This document shows, piece after piece, positions 5,448-12,848 of a stretch of 12,848 bases of DNA. A program made the position numbers and the translations under genes. This stretch comes from Firmicutes bacterium AM41-11 (GTDB taxonomy: Bacteria; Bacillota_I; Bacilli_A; Erysipelotrichales; Erysipelotrichaceae): the NCBI GenBank assembly GCA_003480165.1, contig QUIQ01000022.1, positions 1 through 12,848 of the forward strand, in the 5' to 3' direction. The notes under the pieces are model-generated. The model saw only the letters and a list, made by a program, of their open reading frames with translations, ran no database searches and was not told the DNA's origin. The number at the start of each line of letters is the position of its first letter. Position 1 is the first letter of the stretch.

Positions 5448-7066
5448 TACGAGTATTTCAAGTAAAATGTGCCAGTGAGAAAAAAAGTGAAATTGAGGCA
5501 CATTTATTAAGAAAATTGCATATTTCTAAAAAAGATCTTTTCGCATGGTCAATCCACCGCAAAAGCGTGGATGCGCGCCATCAAAAGGTCTTGTTTTCGT
5601 TTACTTTGGACTGCCAGGTAGCCAATGAAAGCAGATGTTTAAAACAAAAGGATGTCCAAAAGACACCCGATGAAAGTTATCATCCCGTTCATCCTGGCAC
5701 ACAAGCTCTAGCCAATCGTCCAGTTGTGGTAGGCTTTGGACCAGCGGGCATGTTTGCCGCTTTAACCCTGGCGCAAGCCGGTTATTGTCCAATTGTTATA
5801 GAGAGAGGATCGGCTATCAAAAAGCGTAAAGCAGAAGTTGAAAAGTTCTGGCAAACAGGCAAATTAAATCCCGAGTGCAATGTCCAATTTGGCCAAGGAG
5901 GAGCCGGAGCTTTCAGTGATGGAAAACTAACAACGCGTTCGAAAGATGCACGTTGTCGTAAGGTTCTGGAAGAATTTATCACTTTCGGTGCCAAAGAAGA
6001 AATCTTAATTGATCAACATCCCCATGTAGGGACAGATGCTTTTGTTAAGATTGTAGAAAATTGTCGCAAAGCCATCGAAGCACTAGGCGGTAGCTTTTAC
6101 TTTGATACAAAGTTAGAAGATATTCAATTGGAAGATGGAAAACTTCAAAAAATCTGTATCAATGGAAAATGGGTGGATTGCCAGGCTTTAATCGTATGCT
6201 GTGGACACAGTGCCAAAGATACCGTATTCATGTTACATAAAAGAGGTCTTGCGATGGAAAACAAGCGTTTTGCGGTTGGAGTTCGGATTGAACACTTACA
6301 GACTTCCATCAATCGCTTCATGTTAAAAGATGCTTGGCAAGATCCACGTTTGATTCCTGCTCGTTATCAATTAACCCATACAGCCTCAAATGGAAAAGGG
6401 GTTTATACATTCTGTATGTGCCCTGGAGGATATGTGATTCCTTCCAGCAGTGAAGTGGGTAAAACCGTTATTAATGGGATGAGTTATGCAGCTCGTGATG
6501 GCGTAAATGCCAACAGTGCATTACTTGTACAAGTGGATGAAAACGATTATGGATTCCAGCTTTTTGATGGATTAAAGTATCAAGAAGCTTTGGAAGAAAA
6601 AGCATACCATTTAGCTGGTGGTTATCAAGCTTGTGTCCAATTGGCAAAAGATTATATCGAAGGAAAGCCTTCCCATCATTTTGAACAAGTGCAACCAAGC
6701 TATGCCTTGGGTTATCAATTTATCGATTTAAATACATTATTTAGCCCCGAAGTGAATCAGGCTTTAAAAGAAGCACTATTGGCCTATGAAAAAAAGATTC
6801 CTGGATTTGTATCGGATGGGGCTGTATTAAGTGCCGTAGAATCACGGAGCAGTTCCAGCATTCGTATCTTACGCCAACAAGACTTCCAATCCAATATTCA
6901 AGGCATTTATCCAAGTGGCGAAGGCAGTGGCTATGCCGGAGGCATTATGACCAGTGCAATTGATGGCATTCGGGCAGCAGAAAAACTCATTGAAACATTT
7001 TCGCTGCCTCAGTACAATAATAGACTAGAAGACCAGGGAGGAATGACCTATGGCAAAAAACTGTAA
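5444..7066 (+). CDS. FAD-dependent protein, COG2509 type
   Basis: This is a 540-residue flavoprotein of the uncharacterised 'FAD-dependent dehydrogenase' family. An N-terminal domain of about 90 residues precedes a Rossmann FAD site, VVGFGPAGMFAALTLAQAG, with GxGxxG at 97-102 and E120 ending the second strand. Other family blocks are FGQGGAGAFSDGKLTTRS (about 149-166), ESRSSSSIRI and the C-terminal GEGSGYAGGIMTSA. The substrate is unknown. The start used here overlaps the acyltransferase stop as ATGA and begins MIRVFQVKCA; the longer reading from 5333 lies entirely inside the upstream gene. It ends with a 17-base overlap into yqeH, so it is firmly within the unit. It is not an expected partner of either neighbouring block. 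Confidence 0.88.
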   Translation: MIRVFQVKCASEKKSEIEAHLLRKLHISKKDLFAWSIHRKSVDARHQKVLFSFTLDCQVANESRCLKQKDVQKTPDESYHPVHPGTQALANRPVVVGFGPAGMFAALTLAQAGYCPIVIERGSAIKKRKAEVEKFWQTGKLNPECNVQFGQGGAGAFSDGKLTTRSKDARCRKVLEEFITFGAKEEILIDQHPHVGTDAFVKIVENCRKAIEALGGSFYFDTKLEDIQLEDGKLQKICINGKWVDCQALIVCCGHSAKDTVFMLHKRGLAMENKRFAVGVRIEHLQTSINRFMLKDAWQDPRLIPARYQLTHTASNGKGVYTFCMCPGGYVIPSSSEVGKTVINGMSYAARDGVNANSALLVQVDENDYGFQLFDGLKYQEALEEKAYHLAGGYQACVQLAKDYIEGKPSHHFEQVQPSYALGYQFIDLNTLFSPEVNQALKEALLAYEKKIPGFVSDGAVLSAVESRSSSSIRILRQQDFQSNIQGIYPSGEGSGYAGGIMTSAIDGIRAAEKLIETFSLPQYNNRLEDQGGMTYGKKL

Positions 7067-8153
7067 AGGATGCGGCATTACGCTGCAAAATGAAGATCCA
7101 GAAGCATTGGGCTATGTCCCAAGTCTGGATGCGGTATATTGTGAACGTTGTTATAAAATCAGCCATTATGGACAAGTAACCATTTCTATGCAACAAGGCA
7201 TAGAGTCGAGTGAAACCTTTGAAAAAATCAATGCGATTGACGGTGTGGTTTTCTGGGTTGTCGATTTATTCTGCTTTGAAGCAAGTATGATTAACCGACT
7301 CAATCAAAAATTACCCGGAAAAGATATTGTTTTAATTTTAACGAAACGAGATGTCCTACCCAAAACATTAACAGATCAAAAGATTTATGCGTTTGTGGAT
7401 CACCGTTTAAAAGAAGAAAAAATTGTGGTGAAGGACATTATTATCTGTGGTGATCTACTTTTAAATCCGGCTCAGAAAAAGAAACGTCTATCCGAGCAGG
7501 GAAAACACAGTTTACATCAGATTCAACGGGTCATTGATCGTTATCGTCATGGTCGAGATGTTATTTTTATGGGAATGGCCAATGTTGGAAAGAGTACTTT
7601 ATTAAAACAATTTTTACCTGAAACAGGATTGACGATTTCCCGTAATCCAGGTACGACGCTAGATTTGATTCCTTTACCGCAAGATGGGTATACGATTTAT
7701 GATACGCCTGGTATTGAAAACAAGCACAGCGTTTTAACCTTACTGCAACCCAAAGATTTGAAGTCCGTGATTCCAACCAAGCCAATTCGTCCCTTTGTTT
7801 CGCAAATCTATGAAGATCAATCCTTTGCGGCTGGGGGCTTAGCACGTTTAGATATTATTCCGGAAGGAAAAGCCAGTGTTGTGGGATATTTCTCTCTTTC
7901 GGTTCCGATTCATCGCGGTAAATTAGCCGATGCAGACCGTTTGTGGAACGAACATTTAAATGAAATGTTGGTGCCATGTCTGGATACATCAATGGTTACA
8001 ATGCATACCTTCCATGCACCGGCAATTCATCAAGATAAGATGGATGTCGTTATTCATGGATTAGGCTGGTTCTGTGTGAGCGGAAATATTAAACAAATTT
8101 ATGTTCGTGTCCATAAGGGCATTAATGTTACTTTTAGAAAGGCGATGATTTAA
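7050..8153 (+). CDS. yqeH: Ribosome biogenesis GTPase YqeH
   Basis: YqeH is a circularly permuted GTPase needed for 30S subunit assembly. The 367 residues show an N-terminal zinc finger with C5/C8 and C31/C34. The GTPase motifs follow in the permuted order: TKRD (98-101, G4) comes before the P-loop GMANVGKST (175-183, G1), then PGTT (200-203, G2) and DTPG (218-221, G3). A C-terminal domain of about 130 residues follows. Length matches Bacillus YqeH closely. GGGAGGA at 7036-7042 is seven bases before the ATG. The gene begins inside the end of the FAD gene, and its stop shares one base with the yhbY start (TAATG). In Bacillus aroE lies between yqeH and the yhbY homologue; it is absent here. Confidence 0.95.
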   Translation: MAKNCKGCGITLQNEDPEALGYVPSLDAVYCERCYKISHYGQVTISMQQGIESSETFEKINAIDGVVFWVVDLFCFEASMINRLNQKLPGKDIVLILTKRDVLPKTLTDQKIYAFVDHRLKEEKIVVKDIIICGDLLLNPAQKKKRLSEQGKHSLHQIQRVIDRYRHGRDVIFMGMANVGKSTLLKQFLPETGLTISRNPGTTLDLIPLPQDGYTIYDTPGIENKHSVLTLLQPKDLKSVIPTKPIRPFVSQIYEDQSFAAGGLARLDIIPEGKASVVGYFSLSVPIHRGKLADADRLWNEHLNEMLVPCLDTSMVTMHTFHAPAIHQDKMDVVIHGLGWFCVSGNIKQIYVRVHKGINVTFRKAMI

Positions 8154-8443
8154 TGCTTTCCAAACAAGCAAAAAAAACATTACGTAAACTCGCAAACGAC
8201 TATCCTGCCATTGTACAAATTGGTAAGGATGGTTTATCAGTAAATATAATGGATTCTCTAGATGTATCTTTAGAGGCTCATGAACTAGTAAAGTGTAAAT
8301 GCCTAAAGACCAGTCCTATTGATGCGCGTGAAGCAGCGATTGAATGTGCTTCAAATACGCATAGTGAAGTCATTCATATCATTGGGCATACCTTTGTTCT
8401 TTACCGGAAATCTAAAGAAAACAAGTTGGGGATCAAAGGATGA
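8153..8443 (+). CDS. yhbY: Ribosome assembly RNA-binding protein YhbY (YqeI)
   Basis: This is a 96-residue single-domain CRM (CRS1-YhbY) protein that binds rRNA and associates with pre-50S particles. Family features seen are the basic N-terminus LSKQAKKTLRKLAN, the IGKDGLS loop (GxxG type) and the C-terminal IIGHTFVLYRKS strand. Length is normal. Its ATG overlaps the yqeH stop by one base, and its stop overlaps the nadD start as ATGA, so it is probably translated by coupling. Bacillus calls it yqeI and has it in the same cluster. Confidence 0.94.
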   Translation: MLSKQAKKTLRKLANDYPAIVQIGKDGLSVNIMDSLDVSLEAHELVKCKCLKTSPIDAREAAIECASNTHSEVIHIIGHTFVLYRKSKENKLGIKG

Positions 8444-9459
8444 AAATTGGTATTGTAGGTGGCTCTTTCGATCCCATTCATTATGGGCATATTCAAATGG
8501 CAAAGACGGCCTTGGAACAATGTGACTGTCAAGAGGTTTGGTTTATGCCAACCCAAGATACGCCATTAAAAGATCGTAGTTTGACCGAAAGCCGACATCG
8601 TGTTGCCATGATTGAAAAAGTTCTTGCGATGGATACACGATTTAAACTCTGTTTAAAAGAAGTTCAACGCCAAGGTAAAAGCTATACCATTGATACATTG
8701 CGAGAATTGAAACAAGAATATCCCGATGATGCCTTTGTTTGGATGATTGGAAATGACCAACTTGCCCAGTTTGACCAATGGAAAGAAGTCGACCAATTAG
8801 TTCAATTGGCAGACTTTGTCTGTGTGGATCGGGATGGTGCATTAATTCAAACCAAGTATCCTGTGCAAAGAATTCATATGCCAATGATGCCCGTTTCTTC
8901 CAGTGAAATTCGTAAGGGAAACAAATTGAATTATGTACCGGAAGCAGTTTTAGCTTACATTTACGCCAATCGTTTATACATTAAAGACTTTGTGAAAGAA
9001 CGCGTGGATGAAAAACGCTATCGGCATAGTGTTTCCGTGGCAAATTTATGTGAAGAGATGGCATTAGCTAATGGCTTAGATGGGCAAAAAGCTTATTTAA
9101 TTGGTTTATTTCATGATATTGCCAAACGTTTGCCGCTGGAGGAAATGGAAAAGTGGATGGATGCGATATGTCCAGAACATAAACATTATGCACCACCTGT
9201 ATGGCATGGCTTTGTCGGCAGTGAAATTGTTGATCGAATCTTTTATTTACAAGATCCAGAAATCAAAGCTGCCATTTATCATCATGTATTAGGAACCAGT
9301 GAAAACCCTTATGCGATGATTGTTTTTTGTGCGGATAAAACAGATCCCTTAAGAGATTATGATTCAACGAAGGAAATTGCCCTTTGCAAAAAAGATATAA
9401 AAGCAGGATTTCAATGGATTAAGGAAGAAAATGAGAAATATCTTCGAAAGGAAAAATAG
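8440..9459 (+). CDS. nadD: NadD-YqeK fusion: NaMN adenylyltransferase + HD hydrolase
   Basis: This single 339-residue protein joins two genes that are separate in Bacillus. Residues 1 to about 182 are NadD, which adenylates nicotinate mononucleotide in NAD synthesis: GGSFDPIHYGH at 7-17 is the nucleotidyltransferase motif and SSSEIRKG at 153-160 is the ISSTxIR-type motif. Residues about 183 to 339 are YqeK, an HD-domain protein known as a symmetrical Ap4A hydrolase: H196 (RHS), H225-D226 (FHDIAKR), H256, H281-H282 and D299 (ADKTDP) are the expected metal ligands. There is no stop or frameshift at the junction. The same fusion is known in Mycoplasma. One product makes a dinucleotide and the other cleaves one. 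The ATGA overlap with yhbY and direct abutment with rsfS place it in the unit. Confidence 0.95.
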   Translation: MKIGIVGGSFDPIHYGHIQMAKTALEQCDCQEVWFMPTQDTPLKDRSLTESRHRVAMIEKVLAMDTRFKLCLKEVQRQGKSYTIDTLRELKQEYPDDAFVWMIGNDQLAQFDQWKEVDQLVQLADFVCVDRDGALIQTKYPVQRIHMPMMPVSSSEIRKGNKLNYVPEAVLAYIYANRLYIKDFVKERVDEKRYRHSVSVANLCEEMALANGLDGQKAYLIGLFHDIAKRLPLEEMEKWMDAICPEHKHYAPPVWHGFVGSEIVDRIFYLQDPEIKAAIYHHVLGTSENPYAMIVFCADKTDPLRDYDSTKEIALCKKDIKAGFQWIKEENEKYLRKEK

Positions 9460-9798
9460 ATGGAATTAAAAGAAATTGTCATTCATGCCATTTTAGAAAA
9501 GAAAGCAATGGCTGTGAAAGCATACGATTGTATGGATATTACGCCCTTTGTCGATACGATGATTGTTGCCAGTACCAACAACATTCGCCAAAATAATGCG
9601 ATTGCCCAAAATATCAAAGATCGCATCAAAGAAGCAGGTCTAAGGGTAGATTTTCGTATGGAAGGGAAAGCCGACTCAAAATGGCTTTTAGTTGATCTTG
9701 GCTCTATTGTAGTACATTTATTTGTCAAAGAAGAACGCCAAGTTTATCAATTAGATCGTTTATATGCAGATTGTCCGGTGGAAGAATATGACATATGA
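9460..9798 (+). CDS. rsfS: Ribosomal silencing factor RsfS
   Basis: RsfS binds L14 of the large subunit and blocks joining of the subunits when nutrients are short. The 112 residues show the family pattern: DITPFVDTMIVAST near 26-39, then FRMEGKADSKWLLVDLGS, VVHLFVKEER and the end YQLDRLYADCP. Length is normal. The ATG follows the nadD stop with no gap, with AAAGGA near 9447. It overlaps the next gene by 11 bases. In Bacillus it is yqeL, also placed between yqeK and yqeM. Confidence 0.95.
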   Translation: MELKEIVIHAILEKKAMAVKAYDCMDITPFVDTMIVASTNNIRQNNAIAQNIKDRIKEAGLRVDFRMEGKADSKWLLVDLGSIVVHLFVKEERQVYQLDRLYADCPVEEYDI

Positions 9799-10495
9799 TA
9801 CGCTAGCTAGTTACTACGATGATTTAGTAAAAGATGAACAAGCAACCCAAGACTGGGTACAATGGATTCAGCGCTTTCAGAAACCCTGTGACTTTTTAGA
9901 GCTCGCTTGTGGCTCTGGGGAAATTACCCATTGTCTGGAAAATTTAGGGTATACGATGACGGCTTTAGATTTATCGCAACCGATGATTGATAGAGCCAAA
10001 GCCAAAGATGATCGTATAACTTTTACTTGTCAAAATATGAAAGACTTATCCAATTTTGGCCAATTCGATGCGATTGCCTGTCTTTGTGACAGCTTTAATT
10101 ACATCTTATCCAAAGCTGAAATTGAAGCGTTTTTTAAAGAAGTTGCCATGCATCTAAAAGCGGGTGGACATTTCTTTTTTGATACGCATAGTCTAGATCG
10201 TCTGAAAGAATTTCACGAAGAGTGGAATGAAACAGGAACCTTTGAAGATGGTCTAAAATATCAGTGGTCTATCACAAGTGAAGATGACTGGATCTATCAG
10301 GATTTTGCGTTTTACTTAAAAAATGGCCAAGTGATTCAAGAACACCACCTTCAAAGAGTGTATGAACCAGAATTTTTAGCCCAAGCATTTCAAAAGTATT
10401 TTACAGTTGTGGATGTTTGTACCGATTTTTTTGAACCCGGAATTTGTGAAGGGGAAAAGTATTTTTATGTATTAGAGAGGAAGGCAGAAATATGA
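9788..10495 (+). CDS. yqeM: SAM-dependent methyltransferase (YqeM type)
   Basis: This is a class I SAM-dependent methyltransferase of 235 residues with unknown substrate. Motif I is DFLELACGSGE (35-45), the acidic residue ending the second strand is D61 (ALDLSQPMIDRA), and a later strand reads GGHFFFDTHS. The C-terminal half, rich in aromatic residues, probably forms the substrate lid. The start at 9788 has GTGGA just upstream and matches the MTYDTLASYYDDL opening; an ATG eight codons earlier has no ribosome binding site. It overlaps rsfS by 11 bases and the next gene by an ATGA. Bacillus has yqeM at this place after rsfS, which is the basis for the symbol. The next gene recycles the by-product of SAM-dependent methylation. 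Confidence 0.88.
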   Translation: MTYDTLASYYDDLVKDEQATQDWVQWIQRFQKPCDFLELACGSGEITHCLENLGYTMTALDLSQPMIDRAKAKDDRITFTCQNMKDLSNFGQFDAIACLCDSFNYILSKAEIEAFFKEVAMHLKAGGHFFFDTHSLDRLKEFHEEWNETGTFEDGLKYQWSITSEDDWIYQDFAFYLKNGQVIQEHHLQRVYEPEFLAQAFQKYFTVVDVCTDFFEPGICEGEKYFYVLERKAEI

Positions 10496-11169
10496 TAGGA
10501 ATTATTGCTGCAATGGATATTGAAGTTGATGCGATAAAAGCCGTTAGTACCATTACCGCAACCAAAACCGTTGCCGGTTGTCAAATGTACTTAGGTACTT
10601 TAGGAGATAAAGAAATTGTGATTGGAAAAAGTGGCGTAGGGAAAAGTCATGCGGCCATGGCAACAACAATTCTTTGTATGTCGTATCCCATTGATAAAAT
10701 CATTAATGTAGGTACAGCCGGGGGTTTGAAAGAAGACGAAAACGTATTAGATATTGTCATTAGTGATCAAGTAGTTCAAGCTGACTATGATACTTCGCCT
10801 TTAGATGGGCCTGAAGGAATTGGCTTAGTCTATCCCGTTGATCCTGAGATGGTAAAGGCCAGCATTCAAGCTAGCCAGGAAAATCATATTCCATATCATG
10901 TCGGAACCATTGCCAGTCAGGACTTATTTATGTCACGGGAAGAAGACTACCAAAAACTCTTAAAGCATTTTCCGGCATCGATTTGTTCAGAAATGGAAGC
11001 TGGTGCGGTAGCACAAGTTTGTACAAAGTTTGAAATTCCATTTGTGATACTTCGTGGATTAAGTGATGTTGTACATCATTCTGGCAATGAAATGGAATTT
11101 AGTGAATATGCCAGCAAGGCAAGCCAGCAAAGTGCAAAAATGATTCAAGCTTTATTAACATTGTTTTAA
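10492..11169 (+). CDS. mtnN: 5'-methylthioadenosine/S-adenosylhomocysteine nucleosidase
   Basis: MtnN cleaves adenine from methylthioadenosine and S-adenosylhomocysteine, relieving product inhibition of methyltransferases and feeding the methionine and AI-2 routes. The 225 residues carry MIGIIAAMDIE with E11 (equivalent to E. coli E12), GTAGGL at 75-80, ASQDLFMS, EMEAGAVAQV with E167 and E169, and RGLSD with the catalytic D192. Length is normal. GAGAGGAAGG lies eight bases before the ATG, which overlaps the methyltransferase stop as ATGA. The adjacency makes sense because the upstream enzyme would generate S-adenosylhomocysteine. An 18-base gap follows, the largest in the unit. Confidence 0.95.
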   Translation: MIGIIAAMDIEVDAIKAVSTITATKTVAGCQMYLGTLGDKEIVIGKSGVGKSHAAMATTILCMSYPIDKIINVGTAGGLKEDENVLDIVISDQVVQADYDTSPLDGPEGIGLVYPVDPEMVKASIQASQENHIPYHVGTIASQDLFMSREEDYQKLLKHFPASICSEMEAGAVAQVCTKFEIPFVILRGLSDVVHHSGNEMEFSEYASKASQQSAKMIQALLTLF

Positions 11170-11187
11170 TGAAAAGGAGGGACAGCT

Positions 11188-11640
11188 ATGCGATTTAATC
11201 GAAGATTTACAGCCTTATTGTGGATCGTTTTAATTATTTTGGTCATGGGTATATGGTCTTTATTTATTAGTGGTCCCTGTCGCGTTCATGAGCAATCCGA
11301 GCAAGCGACGATTGCGAAAATTCAAAAGGATGTATCTGGCATTTCTGGTATCACAACACATGTTTTTGATTATAAAACGTACCAAGGTTATACGAAATCA
11401 AAATTGTATTGGTTTGATGTAGATGGCAAAGTCATCACAACGCGAAAAATAAATACTTTAAATTACAAGCAAGCCAAAAAAGTCGCAAAAGACGATTATG
11501 GCATCAAAGCCAAAACCATTGAATTAGGCTACGGCTACAACAACCCTTGTTACGTGATTACCAGTGATGTTTCCCAAATATTACTCGATTATGACTCGTA
11601 TCAAAGAGTCTATCAAAGAGGGGTGAAATATGATGGATGA
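11188..11640 (+). CDS. ypmB: YpmB-like membrane-anchored protein (DUF5590)
   Basis: This is a 150-residue protein with a basic N-terminus (MRFNRRFT), one hydrophobic segment at about 9-28 and a soluble remainder predicted to lie outside the cell. The outer part has the YpmB pattern of repeated small domains: an A-T-I-A-K helix, a Y-T-K-S-K-L-Y-W-F-D-V-D-G strand pair, and a second A-K-K-V-A-K-D-D-Y-G-I helix. The family function is unknown. AAGGAGG at 11174-11180, seven bases before the ATG, is one of the strongest sites in the window. It overlaps dnaD by 11 bases. In Bacillus ypmB precedes aspB, asnS, dnaD and nth, which supports the call. Confidence 0.78.
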   Translation: MRFNRRFTALLWIVLIILVMGIWSLFISGPCRVHEQSEQATIAKIQKDVSGISGITTHVFDYKTYQGYTKSKLYWFDVDGKVITTRKINTLNYKQAKKVAKDDYGIKAKTIELGYGYNNPCYVITSDVSQILLDYDSYQRVYQRGVKYDG

Positions 11641-12178
11641 ATGGAACTGGAATGCACCGTATGTAGATCGCAGGACATGGATTCTGGATCATTTAAAGGA
11701 TTTATCTATCGATTCCAATGAAACATTGGTGCTTTTGTTGATTGATTATTTTAATGGCATTGGACAAGAAATCTCTCAAGAAGAATTGGCCGCCAAGATG
11801 AAAGTTGATGAAGATACCATTGAAGATTGTTTTGTCTCTTTATCCGATAAAGGTTATTTAACAACTTCTTTTGAACATGGCAAAGTAGTTTTCTCTATTG
11901 ACGGATTGTTTCACGCAAAACAAGAAAGTGTTCCGATTCAACATTCCTTGATGGAACAATTTGAAATGAGTTTTGGCAGAACGCTATCAACCAATGAGAT
12001 GCAAAGAATTCTTCATTTAGCAGATTTATATGATGAAAGAAGAGTTATTTGCGCTTTGAATGAAGCAGTTGTCTATAATTCTTTGAGTCTGAATTATGTA
12101 GAACGTGTTTTGGTATCATGGAAACAAAAAGGTTTGACAATTGAAGAATTGGAGAATGGTATTCGTGAACGCAAATGA
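11630..12178 (+). CDS. dnaD: DnaD-type replication initiation protein
   Basis: DnaD is a primosome and DNA-remodelling protein used in replication initiation and restart in low-GC Gram-positives. The 182 residues show an N-terminal winged-helix-like domain (to about 95, opening with WNWNAPYVDRRTWIL) and a C-terminal DnaB/DnaD-type helical domain ending in the hallmark YVERVLVSWKQKGLT (about 156-170). It is shorter than Bacillus DnaD, with less tail after the hallmark. Two adjacent ATGs (11630, 11633) are possible with GAGGGG at 11618-11623. It overlaps ypmB by 11 bases and the nth reading frame by 14. Its position directly before nth is conserved in Bacillus. Confidence 0.9.
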   Translation: MMDEWNWNAPYVDRRTWILDHLKDLSIDSNETLVLLLIDYFNGIGQEISQEELAAKMKVDEDTIEDCFVSLSDKGYLTTSFEHGKVVFSIDGLFHAKQESVPIQHSLMEQFEMSFGRTLSTNEMQRILHLADLYDERRVICALNEAVVYNSLSLNYVERVLVSWKQKGLTIEELENGIRERK

Positions 12179-12788
12179 AATTGTTGCCACCATGGAACAG
12201 CTTTATCCAGATGCACGTTGTGCCTTAAACCATGAAACCCCATTTCAACTCTTAGTCGCAACCGTTCTTTCCGCCCAAACTACAGATGCTGCGGTCAATA
12301 AGGTTACCCCTGCTCTATTTCAAGCATATCCCAGCGCCAAAGAAATGGCCCAGGCTAGCCCATCGGAAATAGAGCCTTATATTCAACGCATTGGTTTGTA
12401 CCGGAATAAAGCTCGTTCGATTGTTCATCTATCCATAGAATTAGAGAATCGTTTTGATGGAGTTGTGCCAAGCTCTCATAAGGATTTAGAATCTTTACCC
12501 GGCGTTGGACGTAAAACCGCCAATGTCGTACGTGCTGTAGCCTTTGGGATTCCCAGCTTTGCGGTCGATACCCATGTGGAAAGAGTCTCAAAACGTCTTG
12601 GTTTAGCCAAACCACAGGATTCGGTTGTCAAAGTCGAAGCGAAGTTAAAACGAAAAATTGATCGATCTTCTTGGATTCAAGCTCACCATACATTTATTTT
12701 CTTTGGTCGGTATATGTGTACCGCACGTAATCCCAAATGTGATAATTGCCCGTTTGTTTCAATTTGTAAGAAAGATCGTTATAAATGA
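12165..12788 (+). CDS. nth: Endonuclease III (DNA glycosylase/AP lyase)
   Basis: Nth removes oxidised pyrimidines and nicks abasic sites in base excision repair. The 207 residues have the helix-hairpin-helix LPGVGRKTANVV with catalytic lysine K117, the catalytic aspartate D135 in VDTHVER, and a complete C-terminal 4Fe-4S loop, C185-x6-C192-x2-C195-x5-C201. The GTG at 12165 is chosen because GGAG (12151-12154) sits ten bases upstream and the product length matches known Nth. The in-frame ATG at 12156 is only one base from that site, and the TTG at 12141 lacks one. It overlaps dnaD by 14 bases. The gene is intact; a probable IS end begins 13 bases after its stop, and no terminator lies between. 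Confidence 0.95.
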   Translation: MNANEIVATMEQLYPDARCALNHETPFQLLVATVLSAQTTDAAVNKVTPALFQAYPSAKEMAQASPSEIEPYIQRIGLYRNKARSIVHLSIELENRFDGVVPSSHKDLESLPGVGRKTANVVRAVAFGIPSFAVDTHVERVSKRLGLAKPQDSVVKVEAKLKRKIDRSSWIQAHHTFIFFGRYMCTARNPKCDNCPFVSICKKDRYK

Positions 12789-12801
12789 GAAAAAGCCCTT
12801 A

Positions 12802-12848
12802 TGTACTGAGCCCCAAATTTTGGACAAAAGTTAAATAGATTTTAAGGC
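12802..12848. mobile_element. Probable terminal end of an IS3-family insertion sequence
   Basis: The sequence from 12802, TGTACTGAGCCCCAAATTTT then GGACAAAAG, resembles the terminal inverted repeats of IS3-family elements (IS150-like ends begin TGTACTG and run into CCCC, an A/T run and GGACA). Only 47 bases are inside the window, so no transposase, second end or target duplication can be seen. Which end it is remains open. Confidence 0.5.

Noticed and set aside
12141..12164. Earlier starts for nth (TTG 12141, ATG 12156)
   Set aside because: Neither has a ribosome binding site at a workable distance; GGAG is ten bases before GTG 12165. Experimental N-terminus could still differ.
1..12848. tRNA, rRNA or CRISPR array
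   Set aside because: No cloverleaf, rRNA motif or regularly spaced repeat series was seen on reading both strands; a tRNAscan or CRISPR search was not possible here.

Overview
This window looks like a chromosomal stretch of a low-GC Bacillota. The gene content suggests the Erysipelotrichia or a close relative: Bacillus-type gene strings (yqeH/yhbY/nadD/yqeK/rsfS/yqeM and ypmB/dnaD/nth), a NadD-YqeK fusion like that known from Mycoplasma, strong GGAGG ribosome binding sites and A+T-rich codon use. The taxon is an inference; there is no rRNA here to settle it.

Layout. At the left, a HIT-family nucleotide hydrolase/transferase gene (92-484) runs on the minus strand, with its own -10 box and intrinsic terminator. 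Next comes a 381-base divergent intergenic region (485-865). It holds a probable small RNA on the minus strand (about 637 to 523: two hairpins, a C-rich single-stranded stretch, and a terminator with a C-rich loop), a set of AAAATGGCATTTTT repeats 21 bases apart, a possible 31-codon leader ORF that ends in an ATGA overlap with murF, and an extended -10 promoter for murF. From 866 to 12788 fourteen plus-strand genes follow with no gap larger than 18 bases, most of them overlapping or touching, as in one long transcription unit.

The unit has three functional blocks. (1) Peptidoglycan precursor block: murF, a D-Ala--D-X ligase that resembles VanG/VanC-type ligases more than ordinary Ddl, an alanine-racemase-fold enzyme, and a membrane acyltransferase-3 protein that resembles the membrane half of the VanT serine racemase. 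Together these make and attach the D-amino-acid end of the stem peptide. The ligase and the split VanT-like pair raise the question of D-Ala-D-Ser ends. (2) A COG2509-type FAD-dependent protein of unknown role, then a ribosome-assembly/NAD/dinucleotide block: yqeH, yhbY, nadD-yqeK, rsfS, yqeM and mtnN. (3) A DNA block: ypmB-like, dnaD and nth.

The window ends 13 bases after nth in what looks like the terminal inverted repeat of an IS3-family insertion sequence (12802 onward). No tRNA, rRNA or CRISPR array was seen.
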